Shown here piece by piece: positions 21,889 to 33,359 of a stretch of DNA of 64,000 bases. Both the position numbers and the translations under genes were made by a program. Origin of the DNA: Curvularia sp. ZM96 (taxonomy: Eukaryota > Ascomycota > Dothideomycetes > Pleosporales > Pleosporaceae). Each line of letters opens with the position of its first letter. Positions within the stretch are counted from its first letter, which is position 1. The stretch is from contig JAJGBQ010000004.1 in assembly GCA_022457065.1 (NCBI GenBank), positions 434,001 to 498,000 of the forward strand. The letters run 5' to 3'. Below the pieces are notes generated by a model, which saw only the letters and a list, made by a program, of their open reading frames with translations, was not told the origin of the DNA and ran no database searches.

Positions 21889-23467
21889 TTAACGGAGCCC
21901 TGGGTCTCCAAATCCAAATGGATCATTGCTGGTAGAGCTGTTGGACCCCGACGCGTAGCCAGACGGGGCGGCAGATGGTTGTTTGCCGCCCACGAAGTTT
22001 GGATCTGGTAACGGGTTCCAAATAGGAAACCCATCTGGAGGCTGACTCTCGCCTATTGGTTTGCCTCGAGCGTAATCGACGAGGCTGCCGTTGATTCCAG
22101 TCAGCGCCCAAGCAAAAACGGCAACGTCGCGAATGCTCTTCATGAAGCTGTTTTGGAATTCCAGAGAAGGACCCGCCTGCACCATAGTCGGGTGTCGCGC
22201 ACCCAGAGGATACTGAGGCATCTGCGGCGGCGCCGGATGGAACACAGGCTGTACGGCCCAAGGAGCGGCAAAGACGCCATTGTACTGCTGGGCTGGCTGA
22301 GCAGTAGGCAGGACGCCTGGTAGCATCGGGCGTGCACGTCGCAGACACACAACAAGGCCATCCGAGGTGCACGAGATGACGGCCTCAAGTTCAATAGGTT
22401 CATCACGAGCCTCGGAGCGAGGCGAGCTCGCAGACGATGCGGACGAGCGAGGTTCAGAGCCACCAAACATGGCTCGGTGGGTAGCTGAGGCCGTGGCGTG
22501 GTGACCGGGGTTGTCCCTAGAGTTTGAGCGCGAGGCGGATTGGTCAGTGGACGAAGGATGACCCGATGTGGAGTGGGCGCCAAGCCCTACCCCACCTTCC
22601 GACTCTTCATCTGAACTGGTTGCGTCCGTCATGTCCTCGTCCTCACTTTCGGACGATGTGACGTCGGGTGGATCATCCTGGCGTGGGTCCCGGAAGAAGA
22701 AGCGCATGTAGGCAATCGAGTCGTTGCCTTTGGCAGACTCGAGGCAGCGGACAGCATCTTCCAGGCAGTTTGGAGCTATGCAGTAGTAGAAGCTTCGGCC
22801 CTTCATGGCTTCGCTGGAAATACCTATAATCTGCTCTATGCCGCTAGTTGCGTACATGACGGTCAAGGTTCGAGTGAACCTGTTGAGAAACAGGGCGGCT
22901 CGGGGCTCATGGGTCTGGTCCTCCTCGCCCAGGTCAAACTTGGAAGACAAGTGTGACAGCATATGATAGCGGGGATCCTTTGGGGAAGAGGCGAATAGCT
23001 TCCGAACTATAGGTGCCTCGACTGCACGCTCTGGTTGGTTCGGGTCAGCATGCACGGCGGAACCAAAGCAGTTAGACACTTACTCTGGCTCTGAAGGCCC
23101 TGTCTGTAAACGCTGGTGCAGCAGACCAGGACATCGTAAACGACGGAGAAGCAGCATTCACAGCCGACCCATTCGCCCTGGCGATTCTTCAGGCGGCAGT
23201 AGGATAGCACGGCAGCCTTGTCGAGCTTCACGCCGCGGCGGTGCTGTGCTTTGGCGAGAGGAATCTCGTCGGGATGGAAGAACTGCCACACGGACCTGTT
23301 GACGACCTCGTCGGGCGTGTGGCCGAGGATATCGACAATCGAGTCTGACGAGTACAGGATGTGTGCATCGTCGGAGAGGTCTGTCGAGGCTGAGCAAGAG
23401 ACGCGGAGAGACGAGGTGGTGGTGGTGGAGGGGACATACCATGGATGGTGATGAAGGTGGTGTCCAT
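21889..23467 (-). CDS. PAS-domain protein, filamentous-fungal family, function unknown
   Basis: Three exons (minus): 23467-23440, 23389-23084 and 23030-21889, 491 residues, introns 50 and 53 nt. The first exon encodes only nine codons plus one base; joining gives MDTTFITIHASTDLSDDAHI, which supports this start. A PAS domain covers residues about 10-110 (LYSSDSIVDILGHTPDEVV, WQFFHPDEI, KNRQGEWVGCECCFSVVYD). A second, diverged PAS-like segment lies near 165-240 (TLTVMYATSGIEQIIGISS). It lacks the GXNCRFLQ signature of LOV photoreceptors and shows no GATA finger, so it is not a White-collar photoreceptor. An acidic Ser/Glu/Asp stretch and a Pro/Gln-rich tail (PPQMPQYPLG) follow. PAS domains bind ligands or partners; no specific role can be read from sequence. 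It is divergent from the EED homolog. Confidence 0.84.
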
Positions 23468-24871
23468 TGCGACAGGCACTAGGGTTTTGTGACGATGGCC
23501 ACTCGTGTCCAGCAGAGGTCGAATCTAATAATTCGCTCTGGGGAGGGAGGACGTTGTCCAACAACTGAGTCAAGGGCGCGCGGGCAGGTCAAATAGTCAG
23601 GGTCCAAGTGGGACGAGAGTAGGTTGGCTGCACCGTTGCGCACAGATGCAGAAGAGAGTGAGGCAAGGCAGTGAAACAGGTGCGACGGCTCGAAAGAGGG
23701 CAGCACGAGTGAACGGGAGCAGCAACCGAGTGGAATACGAGTCAGTCAGGATGATGTAATGCGCGATGACAGCGTCCCCACCGCCCCTCATCCGCGTCGT
23801 CGACGCTGGAAGCAGAGTGGTGAGGGTATATGAGGAAGTCCAGGGATGAGGCCTGCCGGAATGGGCTAGGCCTCAGGAGCATATGCAGCAGGCAGCGTGA
23901 GGGTGTCGGGAGACTGCTGGGCAAAAACGACGGTTGGTTGACGTTGGAGCTGGAGCACTCGCTTGTGGGTTGCAGGGAAGCGCCCCGGACAGTGGGAACG
24001 ACACCCAAGGAGCCCGGCCGGCAATGCGAGGCGAGAGGGAGCTGCTGCAGGTATGCCAGGGGCGAGAGGAGCGTGCAGGGTGGGTGGTGATGATGGCGGT
24101 CGTGGGGTGATAGTGGCGGTCGTGATAGCTGTAATGGCAGGAGTGTTGCAAGAGCTGAGAGAAAGTGTGCTGTCGACGTAGGCGTGCGTGTCAGTGTAAG
24201 TAGGCGTAGGCAGGGCAAAAAAGAAAAAAAGGCAAAAAGAAAGGAAGCTGGTTAGGACGGCGTGGCCACATGGCAAGGTGGCGGGTCGAAGCCAGAGCCG
24301 TGGACTGTCTGCTCACTTGCCTACACACGTACATGGTTCCCGCATGGCCTTGGCGTATACGCAACCGGTAGCCCTGTCCCTCCCCCAGCGCCTCGCCGTC
24401 ATCTCTCCCAACGCGCCGCGACACCAGCACACAAAGGCCCGAAGAGATTGCCGCCTCACGCAGCATCGCCCAGCTGCCCGTCGCTCGCCGTCAAGAGAGC
24501 CGGCGCCGCCCCCTACCTCATCCCCTTGTGCGCGTCCGCTGGTTGCACCGGCTGGTTACCTTGCCCGTTCCGAGCCCCCGGCCGCATTTCGTCATCGACG
24601 ATCTTTCACAGCCCCATGCAAGCCATCTTCACCATCCTCCGCTGCTGCTGCATACCACGGCATTTTCCGGCAACCCACGAGACAAGAAAAGTATATCCCG
24701 TCTCGCCTCGTTTTGCATTGTGCTCAAGGGTCCGACTCTTATCGTCCAGGTTGCGTAGACTAAGTCCCCCTTACTGCCTGCCCGCCAGAGCCACTTCCTA
24801 AGACTTTGCGCTGCAATCAGCCCATTCCGACAGTCAGCCTGCAATAACTCGACCATCTGGTCTATGCCAAG
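23468..24871. promoter_or_regulatory. Divergent region between the PAS gene and the EED homolog
   Basis: 1.4 kb between two divergent start codons. It is GC-rich in the middle (C-rich on the EED side) and contains several long frames that read as Arg/Pro/Ser-rich on both strands, a sign of composition rather than coding. I see no defined element beyond pyrimidine runs upstream of EED. Confidence 0.5.
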
Positions 24872-27136
24872 ATGGAAGCCAGGTGGGAGCTGCCCACGCT
24901 GAGGGGCACCATGAGACTAGGCGTAGCCCACCCACCCACCTCCGCCCGGCTTAGCCACTGCTAACTCTTCACCAGGGCCAGACAAAGTCTAGGCTCAGCT
25001 CCAGTAAGTGCCAATCGGGCCTCGCTCGCTACATGGCTGCACTGCTGATCGCTCTCGTACTAGCCCAGTTTTACGACGTCGACTTCTATCCCTACACTGC
25101 ACCTGGCCTCGATCCCGTCTTTGCAGTTTGCGGAGGCCCGTTTGTATGTCTTGCATGGCCCCTGATTGCCATATACTCATGCATCTAGACCATCATCTGT
25201 CGCTGCGTACTCGACAAGAATGCCACCATTGACATCTTGCGCTGGTTCGAGGACGAGGAAAGCACCACCCACAATGGCTCTCCAAACGATAAAGTTGGTC
25301 TTCTTGCCTGTTTACGTCGACTCGCTCTTACCAAGCCTGCACCTAGCAGATCAGGTACAACAGCGTCGTATGGTCCCAGGCCCTCGACGGAGACCCACTC
25401 GTGTGCGTAGCCTGCGACGCCCGTATCAAGGTGCTCAATGTTCAAACCGGTAAACTATCTGCGGTGTGTTCTGCAACACCCATCCACCTCCACCCGCTGA
25501 CCCATGTCACAGACGCTGATAGGCCACGGCGATGTAAGCATATCCACTCCCAGTCGCACACACGCTTAACACTACCCAGTCCGTCAACGACCTGGCCATA
25601 TCCCCAGTTGACCCAACCATCCTCGCCTCCGTCAGCATTGACCACAGTCTCCGCCTATGGAGCCTGCACCCGTCCCATGAGAAGCAACCCCTCGCAGCCA
25701 TATGCTACGGCCAGGGCCACAAGGACCAAATATTGACTCTCGTGCGTGGCTTCACACGCAACGGCCAATCAAACCCACTGACACCCGTTGACAGTCGTAT
25801 CACCGCAAAGGCCGGTATATCCTTACCGCAGGCATGGATACCAAAATCAACCTGGTAAGTACCTGTTCGGAAGCGGTCCTGCGACGCTGCCATACTGACG
25901 ACATGCCCCAGTGGACCGTCCCGGATGATCTCAAGGAACATGCCGGAACCGATAAGCCGGCCATGGTGCATTACCCACACTTCTCCACCACGGAAATTCA
26001 TACCGACTTCATAGACTGGTGATTATTCCAGCCTCATTCCAGCCCAACGCGCTGCGGCGGCTGACTTTGACTAGTATCCAATGGTACAACGATCTGGTAC
26101 TAAGCCATGCAAGCCGAGAGGGCAAGATTATTCTCTGGAGTATCGACAAGTTCAGCTCGGACCGTACCACCACACCACCTGCGCCTATCCCAACTTCGAG
26201 CGCAGTCGACAGTCGCACCCCAGTCACAATCCCAGCTAACTCGACGTCAAGCACACGCTCTGCCTGGGGCGGTCGCTTCCAGCGTCTCCTCCAATTTGAT
26301 TTGCCATACACCAACCAGTTTTACATTCGCTTTTCTCTGTTTCATGAACTTGGGCGCCATCCCATCTTGGTCGCAGGCAATGAGAAGAGTAAGACCTTCT
26401 TCTGGGACCTCCAGCGCCTCGAAAACTCTGGCATGGGAGAAGCTGCCACGGGTGACGACAGAGTCCACAGCGGCAAAGGAGTACCGCTCAGTCTGCCTCG
26501 ACATGTCCGAGAAGGCAGCTCAGTCTCGACCGCTTCGTCCGCCATCAGCGCTGGTTCGGCAAACACCAAGATGAAGCAAAAGAAAGTAAAAGAGGTTTTT
26601 CGTGACACCGGCATATCTGACCCTTTCCGCTCCATCAAAGCCCACAAGATCATCGAAACACCCAAGTACAAGGCCTTTTCTTTTCGCCATTTTGCATGGA
26701 GCCGCGATGGCCAGTGGTGTGTTGCGGTAGGCGATTGCGGCACAATCAACGTCTTTAGTCGCTGGGAAAAGGGAGTCCCACCCATCAACCCCGACCAGGA
26801 GATACCAACACAAACCGAGCCAAACATTAGTCAGTGATATACCCCTAGTAGTAAGCTGCGTGCCAACGTCCCGGCGTCATCCTGCGCATAAGCCATGTCG
26901 GAATGCCAAGAGGACCTGTCAACTAACATGGTGCCTGCGTAGACAAGAAGGTAATCGCTGATACTCTTCACGCCATGTCTGAAGCATATGCTCTCCGCAT
27001 GCAGATGGCCACGGACCAAGGTGAGCCTTTTGAGGAAGACTTGAAAGACCTCTGGGCAAACTATGTCGATGAACTGCCAGAGCATGAGAGAGAGTTTGCT
27101 CGGTCGCTTGGTAAATCCAAGTATGCGACATGGTGA
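24872..27136 (+). CDS. EED: Polycomb group protein EED/ESC homolog (PRC2 WD40 subunit)
   Basis: WD40 subunit of Polycomb repressive complex 2, which trimethylates H3K27; EED binds the methylated mark and stimulates the catalytic subunit. Eleven exons: 24872-24922, 24976-25003, 25064-25143, 25189-25293, 25347-25463, 25513-25533, 25580-25741, 25795-25854, 25912-26018, 26075-26829 and 26943-27136, 559 residues. Signature segments include FYDVDFYPYTAPG, PVFAVCGG, DPLVCVACDARIKVLNV, SVNDLAISPVDPTILAS, DHSLRLWSLHP, SYHRKGRYILTAGMD, and HTDFIDCIQWYNDLVLSHAS, the last built across intron 9. A charged, fungal-specific insert (Ser/Thr/Lys-rich) precedes the final blade (FAWSRDGQWCVAVGDCG). The first two exons and the GTTGGT donor of intron 4 are the least certain parts; the last exon adds a helical acidic C-terminus. 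Exon 6 is only 21 nt. Confidence 0.9.
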
Positions 27137-27555
27137 CTTGGTTGTTCGTGGTTGTGTTGACTATGGCCAATGCCACAATCTGCCTGGGCAGTCAGTCCTC
27201 TTTTGACGTCACACCCTCTGATGCATCGTTCTCTTTTGGTGGAAAACTGACTAGTGCCGTGTTCCATTCCCAATTCCAATTCCAACTCTTTGACCATTTT
27301 CAAAGCTGCGTCTATTCTAATATCCTATTGCTTGTTCGTTTGTGAATTAGCATTTATGGCGAGTACTAATCGTGGTTGTAGTCGTCAAAAAGTCGTCCAA
27401 GCTTTTACTGCTTGGTTGGTCGGACCCACAAATTCATCTGCTGCCTGCTATATGAACTCCGTCCAACGTTAGGCCTACTCCTCTTTCACATTCTACCCAC
27501 AGCCTTTGCTACTAGATCCTCCACACTTTCTAGAGCGCTACTACGTACACTCACA
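27137..27555. other. EED 3' flank and spacer
   Basis: 419 bp with no supported gene; 3' flank of EED followed by the leader of the broken gene at 27556. Confidence 0.5.
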
Positions 27556-28028
27556 ATGACAAAACGATCCAAAACCACCACACCACACCATACCGAGGAG
27601 AGTCAGTGCAGGGAAAGGAAGCAATATTCCTCCCGCACTGACGACGAGATCCGAGCATCGTCAAGAATGCCCTCCAACGATTGCTATCACGACGCGTACG
27701 GCGCGCGAGGCCAAGTGGAGCGAGACAATTATTCCGGTGATTAAGGATACGATTAAGGATATCGCACCGGACTTTGAGGTCGAAGTGCTGTGTGGAAATT
27801 CACTGTTGGCTAGCTGGTAGAAGAATTCCAATCTCAATGAAGTAAACAGCAGTGGGAATGCCTTCTTCATTCCAACGACATTGTGTTCCAGGGCATCCAA
27901 AGGATCATGTGGGGACGAATCGCGGAGCCTGTTTTTATGGGTAAGTGAGCAATTTATATAGATGAAATAGGTGTAGGAATACAGCTAACGTTCCTGTAGC
28001 GCCGAATGACGTGGATTTGACCGAGTAA
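27556..28028 (+). pseudogene. Broken gene of unknown family
   Basis: Coding-like segments occur in order but in different frames: an opening frame from ATG 27556 containing KQYSSRTDDEIRA, then IVKNALQRLLSRRVRR in a shifted frame, then EAKWSETIIPVIKDTIKDI and DFEVEVLCGNSLLA in a third, then LVEEFQSQ, a TGA, and QQWECLLHSNDIVFQGIQR. A convincing final intron (27941-27999, GTAAGT donor, GCTAAC branch, TAG acceptor) joins FM to APNDVDLTE and a stop at 28026-28028. The pattern implies at least two frameshifts and one CGA-to-TGA-type nonsense change. I do not recognise the family. The intact ancestor would have been a protein of roughly 140 residues in this part. Confidence 0.45.
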
Positions 28029-28628
28029 TAGTTGGCGGGATAGCTTGGCGGGGGCAAGTACAATGAAGCGTAATGCAGCAAACAGCAACGTTTTAATACT
28101 GTGTAGTTGCCTCGAACAAATGGCAACTTTGCCCCTAGTTCAACTAAAGTCAAGTCTTGTAAAAAGCTATGTAGCCACAGCACATTATCGATGTTTTCTT
28201 CGGACAAACACAGGACGAAAATCAACATTACCGCATTCTCGAAAACGCACAATACTCCAATACGGAAGTTCGCTCCTATCACGTGGCTCGTGTATGCTTC
28301 TCAAACAAGTACAAGATCCGAGTCGGCATCCTCATTCGAGGGGCCCGTCCCCGAGATTTGGTTCGAAATTACTTTAGGGGACGTTGTTTCAAACTAGCAT
28401 TCTAACGGTAAACACCTGCCCGCAAGGCGACTAGCGCATAGGCGCACCGAGTAAAACCACCAATATGCACGGTATCCTACTACTACTTTCGACCATAAGG
28501 ATTCTAACAAAAAGCCCCGCGATGCCTGTACCTAACGTCATGTGCGCTCCTATTCCTCCACCAACCACTTTACACCCTTCGTTCATACTTAACCTATACA
28601 TTCGTTTCCTTTGATCTTGCTAGCCAAG
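28029..28628. other. Pectin lyase promoter region
   Basis: 600 bp. Short frames only. The last 100 bp before the pectin lyase start are pyrimidine-rich. Confidence 0.5.
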
Positions 28629-29851
28629 ATGCCTTCTTCCAACACCAAAATCGCCCTTATCTGGGTTCTTTCCTTTGCGCCTTCAGCCCTTGGTACTGCA
28701 CTTCCTGTCAAGCGCGCCATCTCGTCCGTTGTCTCCGGCACCCCCGTTGGTTTCGCAAGCGGTACCACCGGTGGTGGCAATGCGAAACCCGTCTATCCCG
28801 CCAACATCAACGACTTGAAAAAGTACCTGACCTCCAAGGATCCCCAGGTCATTGTCATCGATGGCGTATACAACTTCGCCGGCTCCGAAGGCACTCAAAC
28901 GGAGCAGGCTTGCAACACGTATTCCTGCACACCCGAGAAGGGCGGCCAAGCCATGTTGAACACGCTCAAGGGCTGCACCACTGCGACTTACAACGTCGTT
29001 ATCGACAAAGCCGCATACCAGGGCATCCAAGTCCAATCCAACAAGACACTCGTCGGCAAAAACGGCGCAACGCTAAACGGTACCAACTCCCCCTTCCCCC
29101 ATTCTCTTCTCCTTCCCCACCTCTAACCCTTGCTCTTCCAGGAAAGGGACTCCGCATGGTCTCCGTCTCCAACATCATCATCCAAAACCTCAAAATCACC
29201 AACCTGAACCCCAAATACGTCTGGGGCGGCGACGCCCTCAGTCTCTCTGGCACTTCGAATATCTGGATCGACCACGTCGAGACGTCTGAACCAGGCCGCC
29301 AGCACTACTCCTTCGGGCAGGATGCTAACCACGGCATCACCATCTCCAACAGCTTCATCAACGGCAAGACGCGGTACTCGGCCTCGTGCAACGGGCACAC
29401 GTACTGGGGCGAGGAAATGGTCGGCAAGCAGGACACTATCACGTGGTATGCGAATCACGTGTATATGACTTCCGGGCGCAGTCCCGCGCTGAGTGGCGGC
29501 ACATTGCTGCATGCTGTCAACAATGTCTTTAGCGACAACACGGGGCACTTGATTGAGGGCGGTGAAGCTGCTGCGCGGGGATTGTTTGAAGGCAATGTTT
29601 TCAAGACCATTGGCACGACGCTGGATGCAGGGTTCAAAGGCAAGCTTTTTGCAGCCAACGCGGGTAATGCGGCCAGTTGTAAGGCTGCTCTCGGACGCAA
29701 CTGTGAGGCGAATAGTTATAGCAATGCGCCGGAGATTAAGAGGGCGGATACGGGGTTCTTGGGTGAGTTTAAGGGCGTGTCGGTGGTGAAGGCGGCGCCG
29801 GCGGCCAGTATTGCGAATGTGGTGCCTAAGAGGGCGGGGGCTACGTTGTAG
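28629..29851 (+). CDS. Secreted pectin lyase-like enzyme, polysaccharide lyase family 1
   Basis: Beta-eliminative cleavage of pectin in the plant cell wall; secreted. Two exons, 28629-29079 and 29142-29851, 386 residues, one 62-nt intron that restores LNGKGLRMVS. Signal peptide MPSSNTKIALIWVLSFAPSA, with a dibasic KR shortly after that may be a propeptide site. The mature start GTPVGFASGTTGGG, the motifs NIIIQNLKITNLNPKYVWGG, IWIDHVE, GRQHYSFG, SGRSPALSGGTLLHAVNNVF and HLIEGGE follow fungal pectin lyases more closely than calcium-dependent pectate lyases; the SGRSP arginine is the catalytic base of the family. Length is usual. It stands in a gene-poor stretch next to a broken gene. Pectin lyase rather than pectate lyase is inferred from motifs, not proven. 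Confidence 0.93.
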
Positions 29852-30484
29852 AGGATTGACGAAGTAGGTTTTTTTTCTATTCTTTTCGTGTATATTGCAT
29901 TTTAAACTGCTTTGGTGGATTTTTTTTTTCGTAATAATAATAAAAACACTGGACGCTGGTGAGATTGAGTCCCGTCACAACCTGATTGGTATGGTCTCAA
30001 ACCTCTCAAGCATTTCACTAGCACGATGGGGAATTTCTAGTGGGCATGTTATACGTTCGAATGCCCGCTTTCAGGGTACACTCCATCTTGCGATGTCCAT
30101 GGCTCAAGTAGTCTCACGCAACGAAAAGAAACAAGTATTTGAAAAAATACAAAGCGAGTTTGATCGAGCAAGTAGCTGATCGGAGAGAGATATCCAAGTC
30201 CGAGATACTAGTCAAAGAGGCTATAACGGTTCATCAGGAAGACTCAAACCTACCACATCAGTGTAAGGTGCATCCTCTGACTAACAAGCTCATTCGCGAT
30301 ACATGCTTGTAGCTGAGCTTTCCTGGCAGCATTGTCGATATACTTGTTCTGTCAAGGCTCTCGGAGGCTCATCACTTTGTCCCATTGTACATTGATTAGA
30401 CTGCCCAACCGTCCATGTGAAGTTGCTCGTTAGCCTCGCTAACTACTTCGTCAAAGGCACTGATGTCCCGTGCATTCTCATTGA
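29852..30484. other. Intergenic: pectin lyase 3' flank
   Basis: 633 bp with T-rich and AATAATAATAAAA-type 3' signals just after the stop at 29851. No gene supported. Confidence 0.5.
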
Positions 30485-31695
30485 ATGCGTCTTCGCCAGG
30501 GATTCATGGTACATCTGTCGACAAAGAGACTGCGACTAGCACCATCTACCATCCAATCCGTAGTAACTTTCTGGTTTATAAGCAAAGAACGACTTAAGAA
30601 GATACGTGCAAGCAAAGCTCCAAGGTCTGCCTGGGACTGGATATACATCATCGCGCGAAATGTATGGGGTTACGTCTTGGTAGCAATTCTCTCGAGTCTT
30701 GTCACAACGGCAATTCTGTGGGGCTATGACTTATCTCACGTCAAAAAGGGCCCATCGTGTGAAGATATGGATTATACTTGCAAGTATTCTTCTTCTAGCA
30801 AACTTTCATCCTCCTCCACCATCCGCAGAACTGACATTTTTTAGCCGACTATGCACCAATCTGAGACCTGGACCGGTCGTACCATGTCGAGACCTTCTCG
30901 CCATTTAATTACAGCACAAGCGAATATACCATGCATCCTACAGAAGGCAACGTTAGTGAGAGGTGGATGGCCCTTGGCCAAGACTGTAAGTCAGCCAGTA
31001 TTCTATAATATTTGATCTGGAGTACTGATTGTTGTCCTCGCAGCGGGTCATTTTTTGATTCCAGTTTCCGAGGGTCACAAATATGATTTCGACATATACC
31101 GCCATGTCACAGTTCCAGAGGGTGTGGCCGAACAGGAGTCTTTTCTAGTTTCGCTCGATGTCATGCATCAGATCCACTGTCTTGTAGGTCACCCAGGCCA
31201 GCCTGTAGTAAGCGATTCAGAAAGCTAATGCGATATCTAGGATACACTACGCGAGAACCTCTGGTATAACCGCGACTGGTACTCCGTCCATCGAAAGCAA
31301 CATCCTAAGCTCTCAGTTCACAAGGCCCACACAAGTACGTCTTTGCTAGTTATGTTATCTTCACGCTCGGTCTAGACCACTGCCTTAACGCTCTCCGAGA
31401 ACGGCTGATGTGCCTCTCGGATGTAACCTTCCTGCCGCTGGTATATATTGACAGAGAAGGCTGGACACTACCAGACTTTGAGAGGCGCCACAAGTGCCAC
31501 AACTTTGACGCAACCCGGGAGTGGGCATATAAGCACAGAATGTCTGATGCTGTCGCTAAGTACAAAAAAATAGCTGGGCCGGAGAAGGCCCTTACTACTT
31601 TCCCAGGATTCTATGACATTTACCCAGAGCGTAATAACTTAGATCATAAGGATCTAGACCATAAGCCTTCAGACGATGAGGAGCATAGCCATTAA
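30485..31695 (+). CDS. UstYa-like (DUF3328) oxidase, first splice junction doubtful
   Basis: UstYa-family proteins are membrane-anchored oxidases that cyclise or modify peptides in fungal RiPP and other secondary-metabolite pathways. A single N-terminal span (YVLVAILSSLVTTAILWGY) is followed by RWMALGQD, then the two defining histidine-cysteine motifs, MHQIHCLDTLREN and HCLNALRERLMC. Downstream junctions are clear: introns 30986-31043, 31184-31240 and 31335-31375 (41 nt). The first junction is not: the best-looking pair (donor after 30783, acceptor 30844) changes frame and leads into a TGA at 30862-30864 within YAPI-stop-DLDRSYHV. A continuous 315-residue frame results only if donor 30758 and a GAG acceptor at 30865 are used. 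It may therefore be freshly disrupted. No precursor peptide or other cluster enzyme was seen nearby. ATG 30506 is an alternative start. Confidence 0.78.
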
Positions 31696-33359
31696 TTGTA
31701 TTGCTGAGATGCGGTATTCCAGGGCTTCGGGAGCTCTTTCTAAGCTCCATTCCTTATAATATCATGCTTAACTTCTGACATAAATGAGCTAAACGCAATT
31801 AATAAGTTTCCAGGATCGTCCAAGAGCCACAAGTTGGTTAGAAGACTGCAAGGCATATCCGTGTATTTGCTCTTTATGCAAATTGAGTTCTTTCAAGTAC
31901 CGTCACACCTACGTCGTGCTCGGCAAATGAGCCATGAACTCATAGCAGGTGCTCGTAGGAGGTACGATCAGCGCTATAAAGTGTCATTGCTGTATAGAAG
32001 TGCCTACTGCATGTCCAGAAAAGCTAGCACCATCAATCCACTTGTAATGGAATAACTTAGGCTGGCAAATGGGTCAGGGTAAGGCTGGCCCAGCCCTACC
32101 CCAACCCACCTACTAAGTAACCCAGCCCTACTCTGACCCGCATGCCAAGTAAACCCAGCCCTATCCTATACCCACGGTGGGTATCCCATACCTATTTGCC
32201 AGCCTAGATATAAATATTAGGTAATATAAAAGTAGTGTAAGGGTATAGATAGTACGAGACCACAGTACCAACGAGAGTGGACGATAATAAAGCAGCCACT
32301 ATAGCAGTCACTAAGAGGAGAGAGAGACATGTGTAGAAAGTTGTATTCTAATCATTAAAAAAAAGTCGAAGAGTGATCAGCTTTTGCTGTTGTGAGGCTG
32401 GATGATCCTCTCTCTAACTACAGCAGGAGTCTCACATACCACCTACTTCCTAGACACTCAGCATGGAAGCGTACACTGAAAGCCCACGAACCACTCGAAT
32501 GTAACGGCTGTGAACAAAGACTGGTCTTCTTGGACTTCAAGCGCAACAGCTGAGTGGGCTTCGCTTCGTTGTGCTTAGGCTACTTTGCCAGGTCGAAACC
32601 GTTGTCGGCTGGGGAGGCTTCCCGGTAAGAGTATCTGTGGGCATTTCCCAATGTGATGCACGCAGTTTGCTGACCATAGCGGCTTTTGACATCAATTCAA
32701 AGGCCATTTCCATACCTTCCATCCTTGCCGCCCACAATGAAAAAGTGCTGACATGTGTATATACGAAGCTCCTTTCAAGACCGAGATGACGGCGCCGTTA
32801 ACTGTGCATTTACGGGTTGTGTCCAAGGGTCCACACGACTAGAGGCCGAGGAAAAATGACGCCAGACGGGTCAAATATGGCAGTGGTCTTGTATCCAGCA
32901 CTCCGCCTACAAACAAGTACGAGTCGTGGAGAAGTCAGAGAAATCCAGGCCGAAAGATCGGAAGCCTGACGGCTTAGTTGGCTGACGAGAGCGAGGGGGA
33001 CCAAGACTTGTTGAAGTGGTGCAAAGCGCTCCCGCCTCATCGAGCTATATATGGACCAGCCCGAGCGCATAGCTGCAAATGGCAGGAATCTCATCCCTCG
33101 GGATCCCGATTGATGTCTCACCCGACCCAGAGAATAGCGGATTGCCTCAGAATTTTTTTCCAGTGAGTCGCAGTCTGGAGTTTCATGCCTTTCAGAAGCT
33201 GGTTGACGGCCATGTATTGAATGCCTTCCGAATTGCAGCAAGGCACTACAATGATGTCGCCTTCCTTTCCGGCAGCTGTAGTTGAACAGGTAGCTCCTTA
33301 CCGAGCTTAGAAACCCTCGAAAACTCTCATGCAGCCGGCACTAGCACTTTTCAAAGGCG
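31696..33359. other. Gene-poor region with one small TIR element
   Basis: 1.66 kb holding the TIR element at 32060-32204 (listed separately) and otherwise no supportable gene. Open frames up to 143 codons (for example 32810-33241 minus) lack recognisable motifs and credible splice partners. Confidence 0.5.
32060..32204. mobile_element. 145-bp MITE-like element with terminal inverted repeats
   Basis: The left end begins GGCTGGCAAATGGGT and the right end, read on the other strand, begins GGCTGGCAAATAGGT, identical over eleven bases and at 14 of 15. Both ends abut TA. The interior is rich in CCCAGCCCTA-like units. No coding capacity, so it must have depended on a transposase in trans. The TIR style (TGGCAAA) recalls hAT ends, but the flanks show only TA rather than an eight-base duplication, so the superfamily is unclear. 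Confidence 0.7.

Noticed and set aside
30040..30075. GTTCGAATGC, similar to a tRNA T-loop (B box)
   Set aside because: No acceptor stem, anticodon arm or A box at the right distance.
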